Positions 22,371 through 34,404 of a stretch of DNA of 64,000 nucleotides are shown piece after piece; within the stretch, counting starts at the first letter, position 1, and the number at the start of each line of letters is the position of its first letter. The notes below the pieces were generated by a model. It made no database searches, was not told the DNA's origin, and saw only the letters and a list, made by a program, of their open reading frames with translations. The position numbers and the translations under genes were made by a program. Source of the DNA: Antedon mediterranea (lineage: Eukaryota > Echinodermata > Crinoidea > Comatulida > Antedonidae); assembly GCF_964355755.1 (NCBI RefSeq), contig NC_092672.1:15002501-15066500 (forward strand), read 5' to 3'.

Positions 22371-23330
22371 GGGGGGGGGGGGTCACTTGTATATAAACCA
22401 AACGGGGGGTGGCAGCAGCCACTTCAAGACATGAGGCACTTGCGCTACCTGTTTTACTGAAAAATACTACGGACTTGAACTACCATTTATTTATTACCAA
22501 AATCCAGTGTTCTCTAAAAAGACGGCAGAAACAAGGCCACGCCAGAGAGGGCGCAATATTTGTACTGGTTCCCACAGCATGATCTGCGCATGGCCAAAGA
22601 GACCGTTCATGGAAAAATCACAAACGTGTTTTGAAAGTTTATCGCGCATCGGCCGCGGGGTGCATACAGTTGAATGATTTTGTCCTAGGCTGGATGTTTC
22701 ATGTTCTTCTGCTGATGTGAAAACTCTAGGCCTATTCAAAGGTATTTAGCGATAGGCCCCGCGATGGGCTTATAGCATCCAGTATGCTAAAATACCTGCA
22801 AAATTTGGCAATAAATCGTGACATTTTGACACGGGTGGGCAGGCTATGGACTTAAACTACTAATTTCACCCTGTCATTTCCCACACTTGTGCTACCAACT
22901 CTTCATATTTTCCCACACTTGTGCTACCAGGCCCTCGAAAATATACCCGTAAATGCGGCACCTCCCCGTATGGAAATATTTAAGAGTGACCCCCCCGGGA
23001 CTTTGAAATATGAAATGAAATTTATAAGTACCCATGAGCAGCTCTATGGTTGGGGCTGAGCTATTTGTAAGGAAGTGAGTAAGTGGATATACAATATAAT
23101 CTTTTACTAAGATAGGCTGGAAGCATATATCTTGTTCTGGACAATGCTTTGTTAATGTGAATATAATGTAAAATCCGGTGCTGCTTTAGGTGCTTTGGAT
23201 CATAATAACACAATATGCATGATGCCAATATACAGGCAATACTTTAAACAATTCAAGCCACCTGTAAATTATATATAAATCATACTGTAAAATTATAGAA
23301 ACATTGCTCATACTCGGAACATGATCTCTT

Positions 23331-23546
23331 GATAGCGTCGAGCATAGCTCATTGGCGAAAATTGAGAGAATGTATATGTTGGGTGAAAATCTGTGATCCA
23401 ATACCATATATGTATGGCTCTGTGGTCTAGTTGTATGGTACTCGCCCTATAAGCGAGAGGTCGTCAGTTCGAATCCCGCCAGAGACATTTTTTTCATACA
23501 ACTAAAAATACGGAGCTTTCGCCAGTGAGATATGCTCGACGCGATT
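23331..23546. mobile_element. Inverted-repeat unit enclosing a tRNA-like sequence
   Basis: Arms of 30 bases (23331-23360 and 23517-23546) pair with four mismatches around the core gcgtcgagcat / atgctcgacgc. The 156 bases between them hold the tRNA-like sequence at 23416-23486. Confidence 0.7.
23416..23486 (+). tRNA. Degenerate tRNA-like sequence
   Basis: Acceptor GGCTCTG / CAGAGAC (six of seven pairs), a D-arm with A-box-like tggtctagttgtatgg, an anticodon stem CTCGC/GCGAG of five perfect pairs, and a T loop TTCGAAT with a poor stem (three of five pairs). The loop cctataa puts TAT in the anticodon position but has C where U33 should be. A run of T follows at once, as for pol III termination. 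Probably a tRNA-derived sequence within a mobile unit; a functional Ile-UAU tRNA is unlikely. Confidence 0.5.
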
Positions 23547-23650
23547 ATAAAATGGTGGAGATATTTAGAGCTTAACAGTAGGCCAAACAAAAATATATAT
23601 ATTTTGTTGGCCACGTTTTGGGTAAATCACATAAATGGGTAGGTTGGGTC

Positions 23651-23690
23651 AGTGGCGTATCCAGGATTTTGAAGTTAGGGAGGCCGGAAA
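23651..23690 (+). mobile_element. Lone hAT-like terminus CAGTGGCGTATCCAGG
   Basis: CAGTGGCGTATCCAGGATTT resembles the left end of hAT-type MITEs. No matching right end was found nearby. Confidence 0.35.
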
Positions 23691-24429
23691 TTGCCAATTT
23701 GCCGACAAAATTAATGTCATTACCTGTACATAGGCCTAGGCCTACACCTGATCAATATATGTTCTAGGATTGCATAGTCATGTTGTCTTATAGGGATAAC
23801 GATGCAAAATTAAAACCAAATTAAACATTATCTGTTAGTATGTTGCATTAATATTACAATAAAGAAAGAATTACGAAAATCTGACTTGTAGTTTTCTAAA
23901 TATAGGGTCTAAAACATCGCCGAAAATGATTGTTTTTAGCCACGAAAGAAGTAAAACAATTTGCGGTCACAGTCGACAATTCTATTAACTATGCCATTTT
24001 TGGTTTAAAATAATTACATATAATTACGTTTTTTATTTTTTTAGTAATTTATTTTATTTATCACCATTGGAAATATTAATAAAACATGTTCATTGCTATA
24101 ACTTTGTGTAGTAACGATCAGAGAGACCATGTGAATTTATTGTACACGTATGAGAGAAAACATTCCGCTGTGAGTGATTCGCATCGACCAATCAAATCAG
24201 CCAGAATCCAAATCACGGGAAAGCTCAGCTTTGATTGGCTTACGATGACATCATATCACAAAATGGTGGTTTTGTAGTTGAGCCTCACGGAATATTCTGT
24301 TCCAAAAATGAAATACATGGATATTTGTTATGGTATGTGTGCTTTTTCTTTAAAAAATTTGAATAATAAAGGCCTCATATCGAGAGAAAACCGGGCTTTT
24401 TGGCACTTATAATAAATATATCTTATCTG

Positions 24430-24724
24430 GGCCCACTTCCCCCCCCCCCCCCCCAGCTGATCGATCACGCAAATAAACAACATGCTTTGAGGGTTGCTCA
24501 TATTCTCACGAGTTGACCAAGCTCAAAATGTTGTCATAGTAATTGCTATTTGTGTTGTAGCTAAAAACTGCTCCGCGATAATCGGTTATTTGGCGTTAAA
24601 ACATGCAATCAATTGACTGTTTTAATCGGTTATTTTTTAATCTGTTCAGTCATTTTCTGCAGTTTTTGCTGCGCAAAAATAATCGGCTAATAACCGATTA
24701 TTTCTACTCAGCAGAAACAGGCCC
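24430..24724. mobile_element. TIR element, GGGCCTGTTTCTGCTG family, copy 3 (right part)
   Basis: Follows the order of 1205-1464: aataaacaacatgctttg, tatttgtgttgtagct, aaactgctccgcgataatcg, and ends ctcagcagaaacaggccc. The left half is missing or reduced. A C-run lies at about 24439-24453. Confidence 0.65.
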
Positions 24725-25009
24725 TATGATACTTTCATACATTCTTTAGTTTCGAAGGAAAAGGGTCATAGGGATCCTGAATCCACCTCTTTATTACAGT
24801 AAATATGTGAATGTAATTGTTTGAAATTCAGATTCAGATTCGATTTATTAAGTCATTTCATACATAGTTTAATGATAATTGTTTTCTTGGCAGAAAAACA
24901 CAAGCAAAACAATACACACATAATATTTACATTCAACTTGGAACTAACAACAACAACAACTGATATTGTTGAGAATATGAGATTCATCAGCTTAAATACT
25001 ATTTAATTT

Positions 25010-25200
25010 AGATATCATTCCATCATTACACATTAATGTGATACCTTTAATTTCGACACCAGTAATTTTGCTTGCATTCCTAACTATTTTGTTTAACAAT
25101 TACTCAAATTTTTTGTTAGACCATTTACTCAAGTTAACACAGCAAAAGCTTAAAACAGATTGAATAACACTTTGATAAAAAAGAAATAAAGAATCACGGC
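25010..25200 (-). pseudogene. LINE reverse transcriptase C-terminal remnant
   Basis: Minus-strand frames contain, with shifts, a segment of the type LLNKIVRNASKITGVEIKG, typical of the C-terminal region of L2/CR1/Rex-type LINE polymerases. It lies downstream, in the same orientation, of the fragment at 25536-25817, from which it is separated by a hAT-like insertion. A gattcagattcagatt 3' region lies at about 24825. Confidence 0.5.
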
Positions 25201-25224
25201 CTATATTATATTGTTTCAACTTCT

Positions 25225-25530
25225 ATAAGGAATACAGTCGCCTAAAGAGGCCTAAAAAAGTGGCCCTTTTTGCCTTTTATTTGGAGGGGAATGCGACCAC
25301 AAGCGTAGACCATTTTCCGTTGGGGAAATCAGTTTATTTCCAAGATGTATAAAATGCGTGCGTACTATCTGGACTTCGATGTACGATGAGAAGTTCATGA
25401 CATACAGGACATTGGAAATGTAATAACTTAGCTATAATAAGATGTTGGCTAAACGAAAATGGCATGTTTTTAGTAATGTAGGCCTACAGTAGGCCTAAAG
25501 CCCCCGTAGCCCCCCCACTGGCGCCACCAC
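25225..25530 (-). mobile_element. hAT-family fragment inserted in LINE remnant
   Basis: Reverse-complement match to about 38310-38500 of the complete hAT-like element (shared: aacatgccattttcg, tacaggacattg-type and aaacttatttcccc-type phrases) and ends near CTGGCGCCACCACT. It interrupts the LINE coding remnant. Confidence 0.6.
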
Positions 25531-25535
25531 TTTCA

Positions 25536-25817
25536 CTAACATATATTGAAAATAAAAGTGGGGATAACTTCTACAGTAACAAAATTGCTTATCCATGAAC
25601 ATAAATAAGGATTTACATTCATTAATGTCATCAGCTTCCTCAATAGTACACTTGGCCAAATAGTATTGAAAGCGGAACTGTAGTCAATAAACAATGATCT
25701 TACATAACACTTTGTCTTATCTAAGTGCTCATAAATTGGTTGTAAGAGAGTATCCAAAGTAGTATCCTCTACACTTCGGAACAATAAGCAAATTGGTATG
25801 TCCGCTTGATACTTCAC
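25536..25817 (-). pseudogene. Non-LTR reverse transcriptase fragment
   Basis: Minus-strand translation contains YEHLDKTKCYVRSLFIDYSS followed by AFNT, the region around catalytic motif A (FIDYSSAFNT) of CR1/L2/Rex-type LINE reverse transcriptases, and later MNVNPYLCSWISNFV. About 85 residues are readable. No ends or endonuclease are present. The C-terminal part continues at 25010-25200 beyond the insertion. Confidence 0.85.
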
Positions 25818-26164
25818 ACATCACATGACCATTTTGAGGATCGTAAATGTTATATATTGTGAGATAACGACTGGGAAATTTCCCCGTATTTCTCTTGTTC
25901 CCATCATTCATATGATCCTGTGAAATCTCAAGTTCAAAATGAGTGTTGACAAAGTGCGAGGCAGCGAGGCATGCGAGGCATGCCAAATATTTGTGCGAGG
26001 CATCATTTTATCATTTCCAAAAGTGCGAGGCATATAGTTTACAATTTCAAAAAGGTGCGAGGCATATCTTAACATGCTATTATGCTATATTATAGGCCTA
26101 ATAATCAATCGATACAAGCGTATCTAAATAGATTCGTGTATACACTCATCATGTTGTTTATTTT

Positions 26165-28027
26165 TAGGTAACGATTGTTTTTTCAATCAAGTCATATCGT
26201 GTCAAATGTTACTTTTACAAAAGTGCCCAAACTACAGTTAAAAAATCTGAACGACAGTCTTCAACTTTCGATAAACAATAATTGTTATAGCGACACACAT
26301 CAAATGACTGCAATGTTTGTTGGCATTTCGAGCGTGTTCACTCACATGTCTCTCGAACATAGCAGAGTAAAAATAATATTTTGTCACACCCCTGCGCCTA
26401 GATCCGGTAGACCCAAGAGATGGAAAATCCCTCTTTACTATTTAGCAGGTAGCGGAATGATTCAGCCCTCAGCTCAGAGGATTGTGGTGCATTCCCCTCC
26501 TATAGCACGTGGTTTCAGCAGCAACGCACAGACTTCTCTCTGAGCGGCGTGCCAAAGACATTTTTGACATTCCATTCTCTAGGAACAACACGTGTACCTC
26601 TTTCGCAAATAAGGTGAACAGCGATTGCCAGGACAAGTTCAATAACTGGCGGTGAATAAAAGGTAACTGATATGGCGATCCAATAACATGCCGCAAAGAA
26701 AAAAATTGAGCGTGGAGCGCGTGTGAAAAAAGTCTTACGTCCGACAATTGTAATACTAGGCCTAAAATTAAACTTTAGCTAAGGCCCTGTTCAGACCCAT
26801 GGCGTTAGACCGTTTTAGCTAAAAGAATGTGTGTCTGAACAGTTGGGGATTAGCGTACAACGCGTCGTACAACGGTTGTAGCGTTGTAGTGGAAAACGGT
26901 TGATAGTACCGTTTTAGCGTACGACGCTACTGTAAGTCAACGTTGTATCCAATCAGAACGTTTCCTGTTATGACGCCAAACAAGGTTTGACCTAGGCTGA
27001 CATCTTGTATCGTCAATGTGTGAGATGGATTTCAATAACAAAAAGGCCAGAATAAATAAGGCCTAACTACACTACAAATACAACTGTTACAAAGGCTACA
27101 AACTATTATCAACTGATTACCATTATATTTTCTAACAAATGACATAAATACATGCACCTTGTATTTAAACATAGGGACTACGATCCCATCCGCTTTTAGG
27201 CCTAGCTAGGCCTCCTAGAGCAATTCACGCATTTCATTCAAGCTAAAAACTAGCGTGGGACATCAAGTCACTCATTCATACAAGGTAGACTAGACTGGAC
27301 AAGTTTAATGCTGAAAACCCCCTAACTCCTAAAAAAATCAGTAAACAAACAAGGGGAGCTGTGTCCCTTTTATTAGCAAGTTAAGGGTTATTTTCAACCG
27401 ACTGGACCAAAGAATATATATCTTTGACTGGACTGGATAGACTAATCACAATCATTTTTTTCTTCATCATTACGAGGCCTGCTTTATTTTCGTAACACAA
27501 GAGCCTGGGGAAAATGTTTTTTACTACAAAATAAAAACAATAGAAACAGAAATTTGGCTTTACTATATTTTTCTTAAATAAATGTTGAGGTATGTTTTAT
27601 TTACGGCAAATTTTGTCATAATTGTAGGGCTGAGATCTAGGCCTATATACAGTAGAAATAATGATGAAAACACGTGGGTAAGAGCACATGAATATGCAAC
27701 TAGAAACAACCTGGATGACGTACTTCCGTTGTAACGATAATCGTACGCTATGGGTCTGAACACTTTGTTTTTTTCTCTGCGGTTTGTAACGTGACCTTGA
27801 TAGTAACGTTGTACGCTAAAACGGTCTAACGCCATGGGTCTGAACATGGCCTAATATGCTTAGCCCTAACCTAGATAAGAGGCCTATGTAGAAAATAATT
27901 TAATCAATTTTGATATAATAATAATTGGTGTAATATTTAATAATGATACACTATTCCTGTTTTAGTAAGCTAGGTATATTACGAACGATTTTTATTTATT
28001 GTTGTCCATGTACGTACTAATAAACCT
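26165..28027 (+). repeat. Dispersed repeat R3, copy 1 (interrupted)
   Basis: Matches 40712-41540 on both sides of the Harbinger-like insertion: tcgataaacaataattg, gcgacacacatcaaatga, gcatttcgagcgtgttcact, catgccgcaaagaaaaaaat, then tatgcttagccctaacctag and tgtccatgtacgtactaata. The 26175-26543 reading frame in it is not conserved in the other copy. Confidence 0.8.
26783..27851. mobile_element. PIF/Harbinger-like element with TAA target duplication
   Basis: The left end GGCCCTGTTCAGACCCATGG continues for about 40 bases and is mirrored at the right (GGCCATGTTCAGACCCATGG on the minus strand). TAA lies at 26780-26782 and 27852-27854. The paralogous repeat copy at 41260-41275 has the same flank without the insert. 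The 1069-bp element lacks a transposase frame and is non-autonomous. A right-half relative sits at 16276-16706. Confidence 0.88.
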
Positions 28028-28030
28028 GGC

Positions 28031-28875
28031 GCTAGTTTCCTTCGCTTGTATTTTTACTCCAAATTTGATAATAACTAACTTTATCGTGTGAATACCACAC
28101 CTTAGAAGTATACCTCATGAGTACTTTAATGAAAGAATCACATAAAAAGTAACAAATAAATCCTTAAATTAATGATTTTACAGGCGTGTTTCTCGCACAC
28201 TGTTCGCGAATTTCACTTATTCAATGTTCAATATTTTTGTTTCTATGGAGCGCCAAAAGAGCAACGATAATAGAGGACTAAAACTCAGTGGAATGCGTCA
28301 ATTTCTCATGCATTTATTGGTGAAAAACACGTTTTATTTCAATATATTTGTTAATTTGTCAATAAAAATGCTGTAATATGTTACTGCTGATACTGTTCTG
28401 TTTTCAAAGAATAATAATCGATCCTAAATCAACATCACTACCTAGTCTAGACCTAGGACATCCTACTAAGGATATAATGATAAATTTTTCTATTTTATTC
28501 TTTAGAAGGTTACCGAAACCGTGTACATTATCAACAGTACACCGGTGAACAGTAACATTTTTCCTTACTGACAGTGACAAAATCTATTGAAATTGTACTT
28601 GATTTTCACCAAATAATGCGTTAAATATAAATGGATTCCACAGAGTTTTTAGCCCTCTAATTAATTTTGCTCTTTTGGCGTTCCATAGAAACCAAAATAT
28701 TGAACATTGAGTGTGCGAAATGCGAGAAAAACAACATCTGTAAAATCACCAATTTAATGGATTTATTGTTACTTTTATGTGATTTTTCTTCATTAAAGTA
28801 GGCCTACTAATTCTAAGCTGTGGTATTCAGGATAAAGTTGGTTAAAATACAAGGCAGGTGCAAAAGGAAACTAGC
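28031..28875. mobile_element. 845-bp element with ~300-bp inverted arms
   Basis: Begins gctagtttcc and ends ggaaactagc. The arms match over about 300 bases (28031-28342 and 28595-28875), e.g. ctcttttggcg with its inverse and tcaatgttcaatattttgg-type phrases. The R3 copy at 41540 lacks it. The central 250 bases are AT-rich. No coding frame. Superfamily unknown. Confidence 0.75.
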
Positions 28876-29052
28876 CTAGCGGGCCTAGGCCTAGGCTACT
28901 TCAATTTCGGTGATTTCCTGCCTTGCAATTTTGAGAAATGATAAAATGATGCCTCGCATTTTTTGATGATGGTAAAACGATGCCTCGCATAAATTTCTGA
29001 CTTGCCTCGCATGCCTTCCCTGCCTCGCGTGCCTCGCTGCCTCGCACTTTGT

Positions 29053-32000
29053 TACTACCCGTTCAAAATCTCAAATCTAAATCTCAAGTTCAAAAAAGTG
29101 AGGGTAGGAATGTTATATGAATGATGTGAAACTATCAAACACATAGTACAGAACAGATAGTCTCCAAGACCAGCCCCAAGATGGTCTTGGACTGCTAATT
29201 GCATTTATACCTTTAAAATATAGGTATGATTTAGTAATTGTTTGTTGGGAAGAAAAATATAGGGCTAATTAAGTTATGCAGGTGATCAATGTACCCTAAA
29301 AATGTCTACACCTAAACTTTAGCAGTTACATGTTTTCAAAGATCAAGCCTGGGATATCCCTTGCACAACACATGCATTATAGCACCAGATGCATACATTT
29401 TGACATAAGCATTGCTAATTAAATTCTGTAAGCTGAAGACATGAAGTTTAGTTTATTTCGGTGATACCGTTTTTAGTTCCTAACCTTTTTTCCACACACC
29501 TTGATTTTTTTGTTTTTGCATCCCCTACCTAATCTAAGGCAAACTAGGTTTTTTCTGTAATGTGACTCTAATTTCCATAAAAATTATATTGTGTTTGTGC
29601 CCTTACTTTGCTTGTAATCTTTTATGCAATCTGATTACATATCTGCAATGACAAAACAATGATAAATGACAATATATATTTTTATTGTTATGTATTTTTT
29701 TTATTTTAATAAGGACTATCATAATCATAACCTACCATTGCCATTTATTCGAGGAAAAAAATAAACGCAACAAGATGTTCATTCTAACAAACTCCTATGG
29801 GAGGCAAATTACAGTATAGTAAATTTTCACAAAATATGGAGACATATTCGAAAATACTAATGAAATTATCAGGAAATTGACTATCAACGTTGTGTTGCAT
29901 GCCTGGACGTGCTGCAATCCAATTGATAATTTTCTTCCCTCCAATCAGCTGCATTTGACATTGTCATCGACCTCACAATTCTATATCTTATCAGTTATAC
30001 AGAGTCTTGTTTTGCAATTGTGAACAATAAAAAGACATGTTTTCTGTTAAAAATTTAGATTTTACTTTTTCATTTTCAATATTCATTAACCAGAAATTAA
30101 TTTATGAAACCGATTTTCAGAAATATTAATGAATACATTTCCAGGAAATTCTGAATACCTCCTCTATTCTATGTTTTTCTATTTATTAAATACCTTATGG
30201 CTGTTGAATAAATTATTGTGCAATTAATGTAAGTAATTCTTTGGCCCAAGTACCATTATAAGCCTATTATTGTCATCATTATCATTTATTAAATAAGATC
30301 AAGTCTAATGTTTGCCTTTAGCTTGTGCCTGTTTATAATCTATACATTCATTCAACCATGGAGGAACTCTGATATATTAACTCACACACAATTATTTTTA
30401 TATAGATATTTGGATACAAGAAATTGATTTGATATCAATAGTCTATGATTATAATAATAATGCGTATTGTATGAGTTGATTATTAAGGGGGATATTAATT
30501 ACTAAGGAAAAGTTGTAACCTATTTTTTTAGCCTATTTATTATTATAAATTTCCTTTTGTTTTGATGATTTAATTGAACAAAATGTGACTGTTACTATAT
30601 ACTGTATTAACTGAAATAATGTATAAATTTCATTATACATTATCTATTTATTGTTGGTACAGTTTGTTTTTCGTGTACTTCCGAGAACCTACCCAGAATC
30701 CTTTGAGAGCTTCATTGAGTTTTTCAGCTGAGTGAAAATGTTATAGAGAACACATCAGAAGAATCATCATTTTTCTCATTGTGTTTTTCTATGTGCTAGA
30801 TGTTTATTGCTTGTATATTCCAGCAAAACCCTTTTGCTGGGTCTAGCTATCGCGACTGTTCCCAAGGAATATACAGCCTTATATTTCGTGGAATGATAAA
30901 AATACAATAACATGTTCAATATTACCTGTCTGATCTGTTTGAACAAGTAATAGAATTATCTTTCGTATAAATTGACCAATCAGATTACAGAATTCATGTA
31001 CACTAATGACAGATATTATAATAACAACTAATTAAGTAGGTCAAGTGTTATAACGATAGTAAAAGCCAGTTACTTATTCGCCGTAGAGGACGAAGATGCA
31101 AACAAGTTTGCGGAACTGGGGTGGCAAATGGTAAAGTAGGCCAAGGGTCATCGATCTGTAACAAAATATTTTAAAAATATTAAGTAGGTCAAGTGTTATA
31201 ACATTTGTAAAAGCTAGTTACTTATTCGGAAGAAGTAGAGGAGGTCAAGGCTAACTAACATTTGATGCAATAACAACTCAATTAGACAGTTATTACATAT
31301 TAAAATCTGTTTTTTTTTAAAAATATTTGTGACTGTCCCTTTAATTGAATTTGAATAAGGAACAAGGAACTAGGAACTAGTTTAACCAACTTCACAGACA
31401 TTGGTTATCCCAGATTCTGTTAAATTACATCAAAATAAATATTATTGAAACTTTAAAGCGCAAACTACAAAGAGGTCAATTTTGTATTTAATGAATCACT
31501 GGTATTATTCCGACAGACCATTGAGATTTCCTTGTAACAAGCATTGTTGTTAAAAATCAATTTTTTAAAGGTACATTGATGTCGCACAATAGAGTTATTA
31601 AAGCACTAGTTCAATTCTAAAGCTCACTTTTATCTTGTTAAACTGTAGTAAATCAATAGTTTATAGATGGACAATGCATTCTGTGATGTATAACTAAGGT
31701 TTTAATGTTTAAAATGATGATGAAAAACAAATTTGAATGATCAACAAACAATGAAGTCTAGTTTGTTCTAGCGCAAGTAGTATTGAGTGTATTCATTTGT
31801 ATTTACTGTATGGCAATATTTTTTAAACAGAAAACAATATTTATATACCGTACATAATCCTTGTTATATGAATTTTATCTGACATTCTAATTATTTAAAT
31901 TCAATTTACAACTTACACCTATGATTCTGAATTACTATGATAAATTTATGTGTAAAATTCATGGAAACAGGAAAAATAAGCAAAGATGATTGTTACTTGT

Positions 32001-33945
32001 ACTGCTTGACATAGTCAAGGAAAATGAGTATTTTATCTTCTCGTATTCAATTCTCAATTTGTCCCTATTTCTAATATATTTATTTCTTAATTACATTAAT
32101 AATACCGTAGACTACTTAAAATAACAAATTTGAAAACTTAAATGTAATGATATCTATAATATTTTCAATGAATAGGGTGCTCTGTAATAAATTTGGAAAA
32201 TTAAATATAATTAAGAATGTTTGAATTTTTAATTTAAAAAAGAGAAGGTTTACTAATTTCAAAGTACATTATGGTAACGATTTATTATAATGTGAGTGTA
32301 CTACCTTGTCTCTTATTGTTTTGCCTAAAACATGAATACAGGAAATAAAGTGCTTCTTGTCAACTGTACGCTGTCTTTTGTGTTCACTATTGTACAAGAA
32401 ATCCATCATTTAAAATATGTTATTCTACTTGTGTATACTGTAGTGTTGTACTTTACAGCTCTTGAAATATATTGCTTTGTGTTTCTTTCTGCAAGAACCT
32501 TGTAAGAATTTATATTAGTATTCAATATTTGGTTTTACTGTTTTTTTCACTTATTGTTACAAGGTTTTATAACTCTTTGATATTATTGTAATATTGCAGT
32601 AATAAGATCATTTCTATTGAAAATTGATTCATTATCATTTTACTATAATATAAAAAACATCTGTTATAGCATAAAAGAAATTTAAGAACACAAGGAGAAT
32701 ATAAGAAAATTACTGTAAAAATGATTATACATTATTATCATCATATAATTAGATTTACTTTAATTAATGATTTCCATGTATTTATAGTAAAATAATGTTA
32801 TATTCTGTCATATTAACTTATGATCTTTGTGTTCTAGTCAAATACTCATTTTTGCACTAAAATATATATAGAAAATAAAATTCATACAACTCTTGTCATC
32901 AATCATCAATTTTATTTGAATAAACATTGAATATACTATATCTTTGTACCATGTTGAATGTTCACAAAATAACAACATAGAATAATACAAAATACAAAAA
33001 GTAGCGCTTTAAATTAAAAAAAAAAATGTTACAAAATGAGTGAATTTCATTTAAACATTTGAAATATATTTATATTTGGTAATTACAGATTATAGAAAAA
33101 ATAATGATGTGGACAATTTTGTTGGATCAAATTAAAGATTTGATATGTGTATGTATCACACAACAATCACAATGTAGTCAATATTCTATTGAATGCATAC
33201 TTTCCTTCCAAATACGAATCATGGTCTCTCAACAATAATTAGAAAAATGGTCCATTTAATAGTTGTAATTTCATTGCCAAATCCAAAACATACTGGTCGA
33301 TTTTCAAAAAGATCTTAAATTCTATACTTTATAGTCTATTTAAAAATTGCCATCATACACGATCTCATACAAATACATTACAGTATATACATTTAGGTAT
33401 AATTTGTACATATATATGTAGTAGTAGTAGTAGTAGTAGTAGTACATTTATACATGTACTAGTACATACTGCCAATCAAAATTGGTGTAGAGATGTGCAT
33501 TATTATCCAAAAGTAAATGTCAATGTACATTAGACAGTAGTGCTTAATTAACACTGCTGGAATGCATAATCATATAGCTACAGAGTATTAACATACTGGC
33601 ATACAAACAAAATATGCCAACCCTAGTAGTAAACATTAACAAAATTATGCTCATAGAAAATTGGTTCTCTGGATGTGTGTTATAAACAGCTATACATTAT
33701 AAAACAAATCCCTTTATTGTAAAGGTTCATGCTGAATGCTACCTAAATTGAACAGTTTGTTTCTGTTAAATGTCAATATTCCTTTACACACATGCTACAC
33801 ACAATGACTTTTAACATATAATTATAATAGGTAAATAGTTTAGGGTCCACATAGATTTATTTCACATGTATTTATTTATATACATAGCTTAAGTAAAGCT
33901 TAAGAATTTGTTTGAATAAAATTCAGGTTATTACTTACTATGTTA
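29053..33945. other. AT-rich intergenic tract
   Basis: About 4.9 kb without recognised gene or element. A direct near-repeat of attaagtaggtcaagtgtta lies at about 31030 and 31180, and a (TAG)n run at 33417-33442. It lies downstream of the Ig gene in the gene's direction. Poly-A/T runs are common. Confidence 0.5.
33417..33442. repeat. (TAG)n microsatellite
   Basis: About eight TAG units. Confidence 0.9.
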
Positions 33946-33947
33946 GA

Positions 33948-34205
33948 ACCGGTTTCTTCTGCATATAGCGCTGAATAAACCTTTTATTTCAAAAATATAA
34001 TTTTAGACCGACTGCATTTCTTCTCCCAAATAACCGTTTAATTGTTGGTCATTGACAAAAAACGTTAAAAATATTAAAAATACAATCAGATCAGATACTA
34101 GTTGTTAAATGGTGTTCTAACCCCTATGTTTTGACTGTTATTTTCACGCTTCTATTTAACAGTTTATTCACACAGATATTAATCAGTTATTTTTCGCAGC
34201 TGTGT
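33948..34205. mobile_element. Degraded relative of the GGGCCTGTTTCTGCTG family
   Basis: Starts near aaccggtttcttctgcatat and ends near tcagttatttttcgcagctg, with a caaataaccg-type segment inside, resembling the ends of the 582 and 19128 elements. Weak match. Confidence 0.35.
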
Positions 34206-34396
34206 TGGTATAGATAGGTTTTATTATTATTACAATACTTTAAATTTAAAAAAAAAATATTTAATAAATAGATTGCACATAAAAACATAGAATTAATATA
34301 ATTATTTATATTTCAATATAATTTATCAGAGACTGAAGTGTTCAATATTCATAAAAGCAGGGAAATTATTAATACTTACAATAAACAATGTTTTCT

Positions 34397-34402
34397 TTTA
34401 TT
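34397..34402 (-). terminator. AATAAA polyadenylation signal of the Ig gene
   Basis: On the minus strand AATAAA begins two bases after the TAA stop codon of the Ig gene, followed by a T/GT-rich stretch. If used, the 3' UTR would be extremely short. It could equally be chance in AT-rich DNA. Confidence 0.4.
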
Positions 34403-34404
34403 CT

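Larger units (their letters stand above)
25949..29052. mobile_element. 3.1-kb TIR element with gcgaggca-rich ends, nested insertions
   Basis: The left end ACAAAGTGCGAGGCAGCGAG pairs with its reverse complement at 29033-29052. gtgcgaggcat phrases recur just inside both ends (25950-26060; 28930-29045). The interior holds repeat R3 (26165-28027), a Harbinger-like element (26783-27851) and a long-arm inverted unit (28031-28875). No transposase frame was found. Confidence 0.65.

Noticed and set aside
26175-26543. 122-codon plus-strand frame
   Set aside because: Lies in repeat R3 and is not open in the second copy at 40.7 kb.
31081-31135. GC-richer VEDEDANKFAELGWQM-type segment before gtaaag
   Set aside because: Too short, no acceptor with a good tract and no neighbouring exon; chance is likely.
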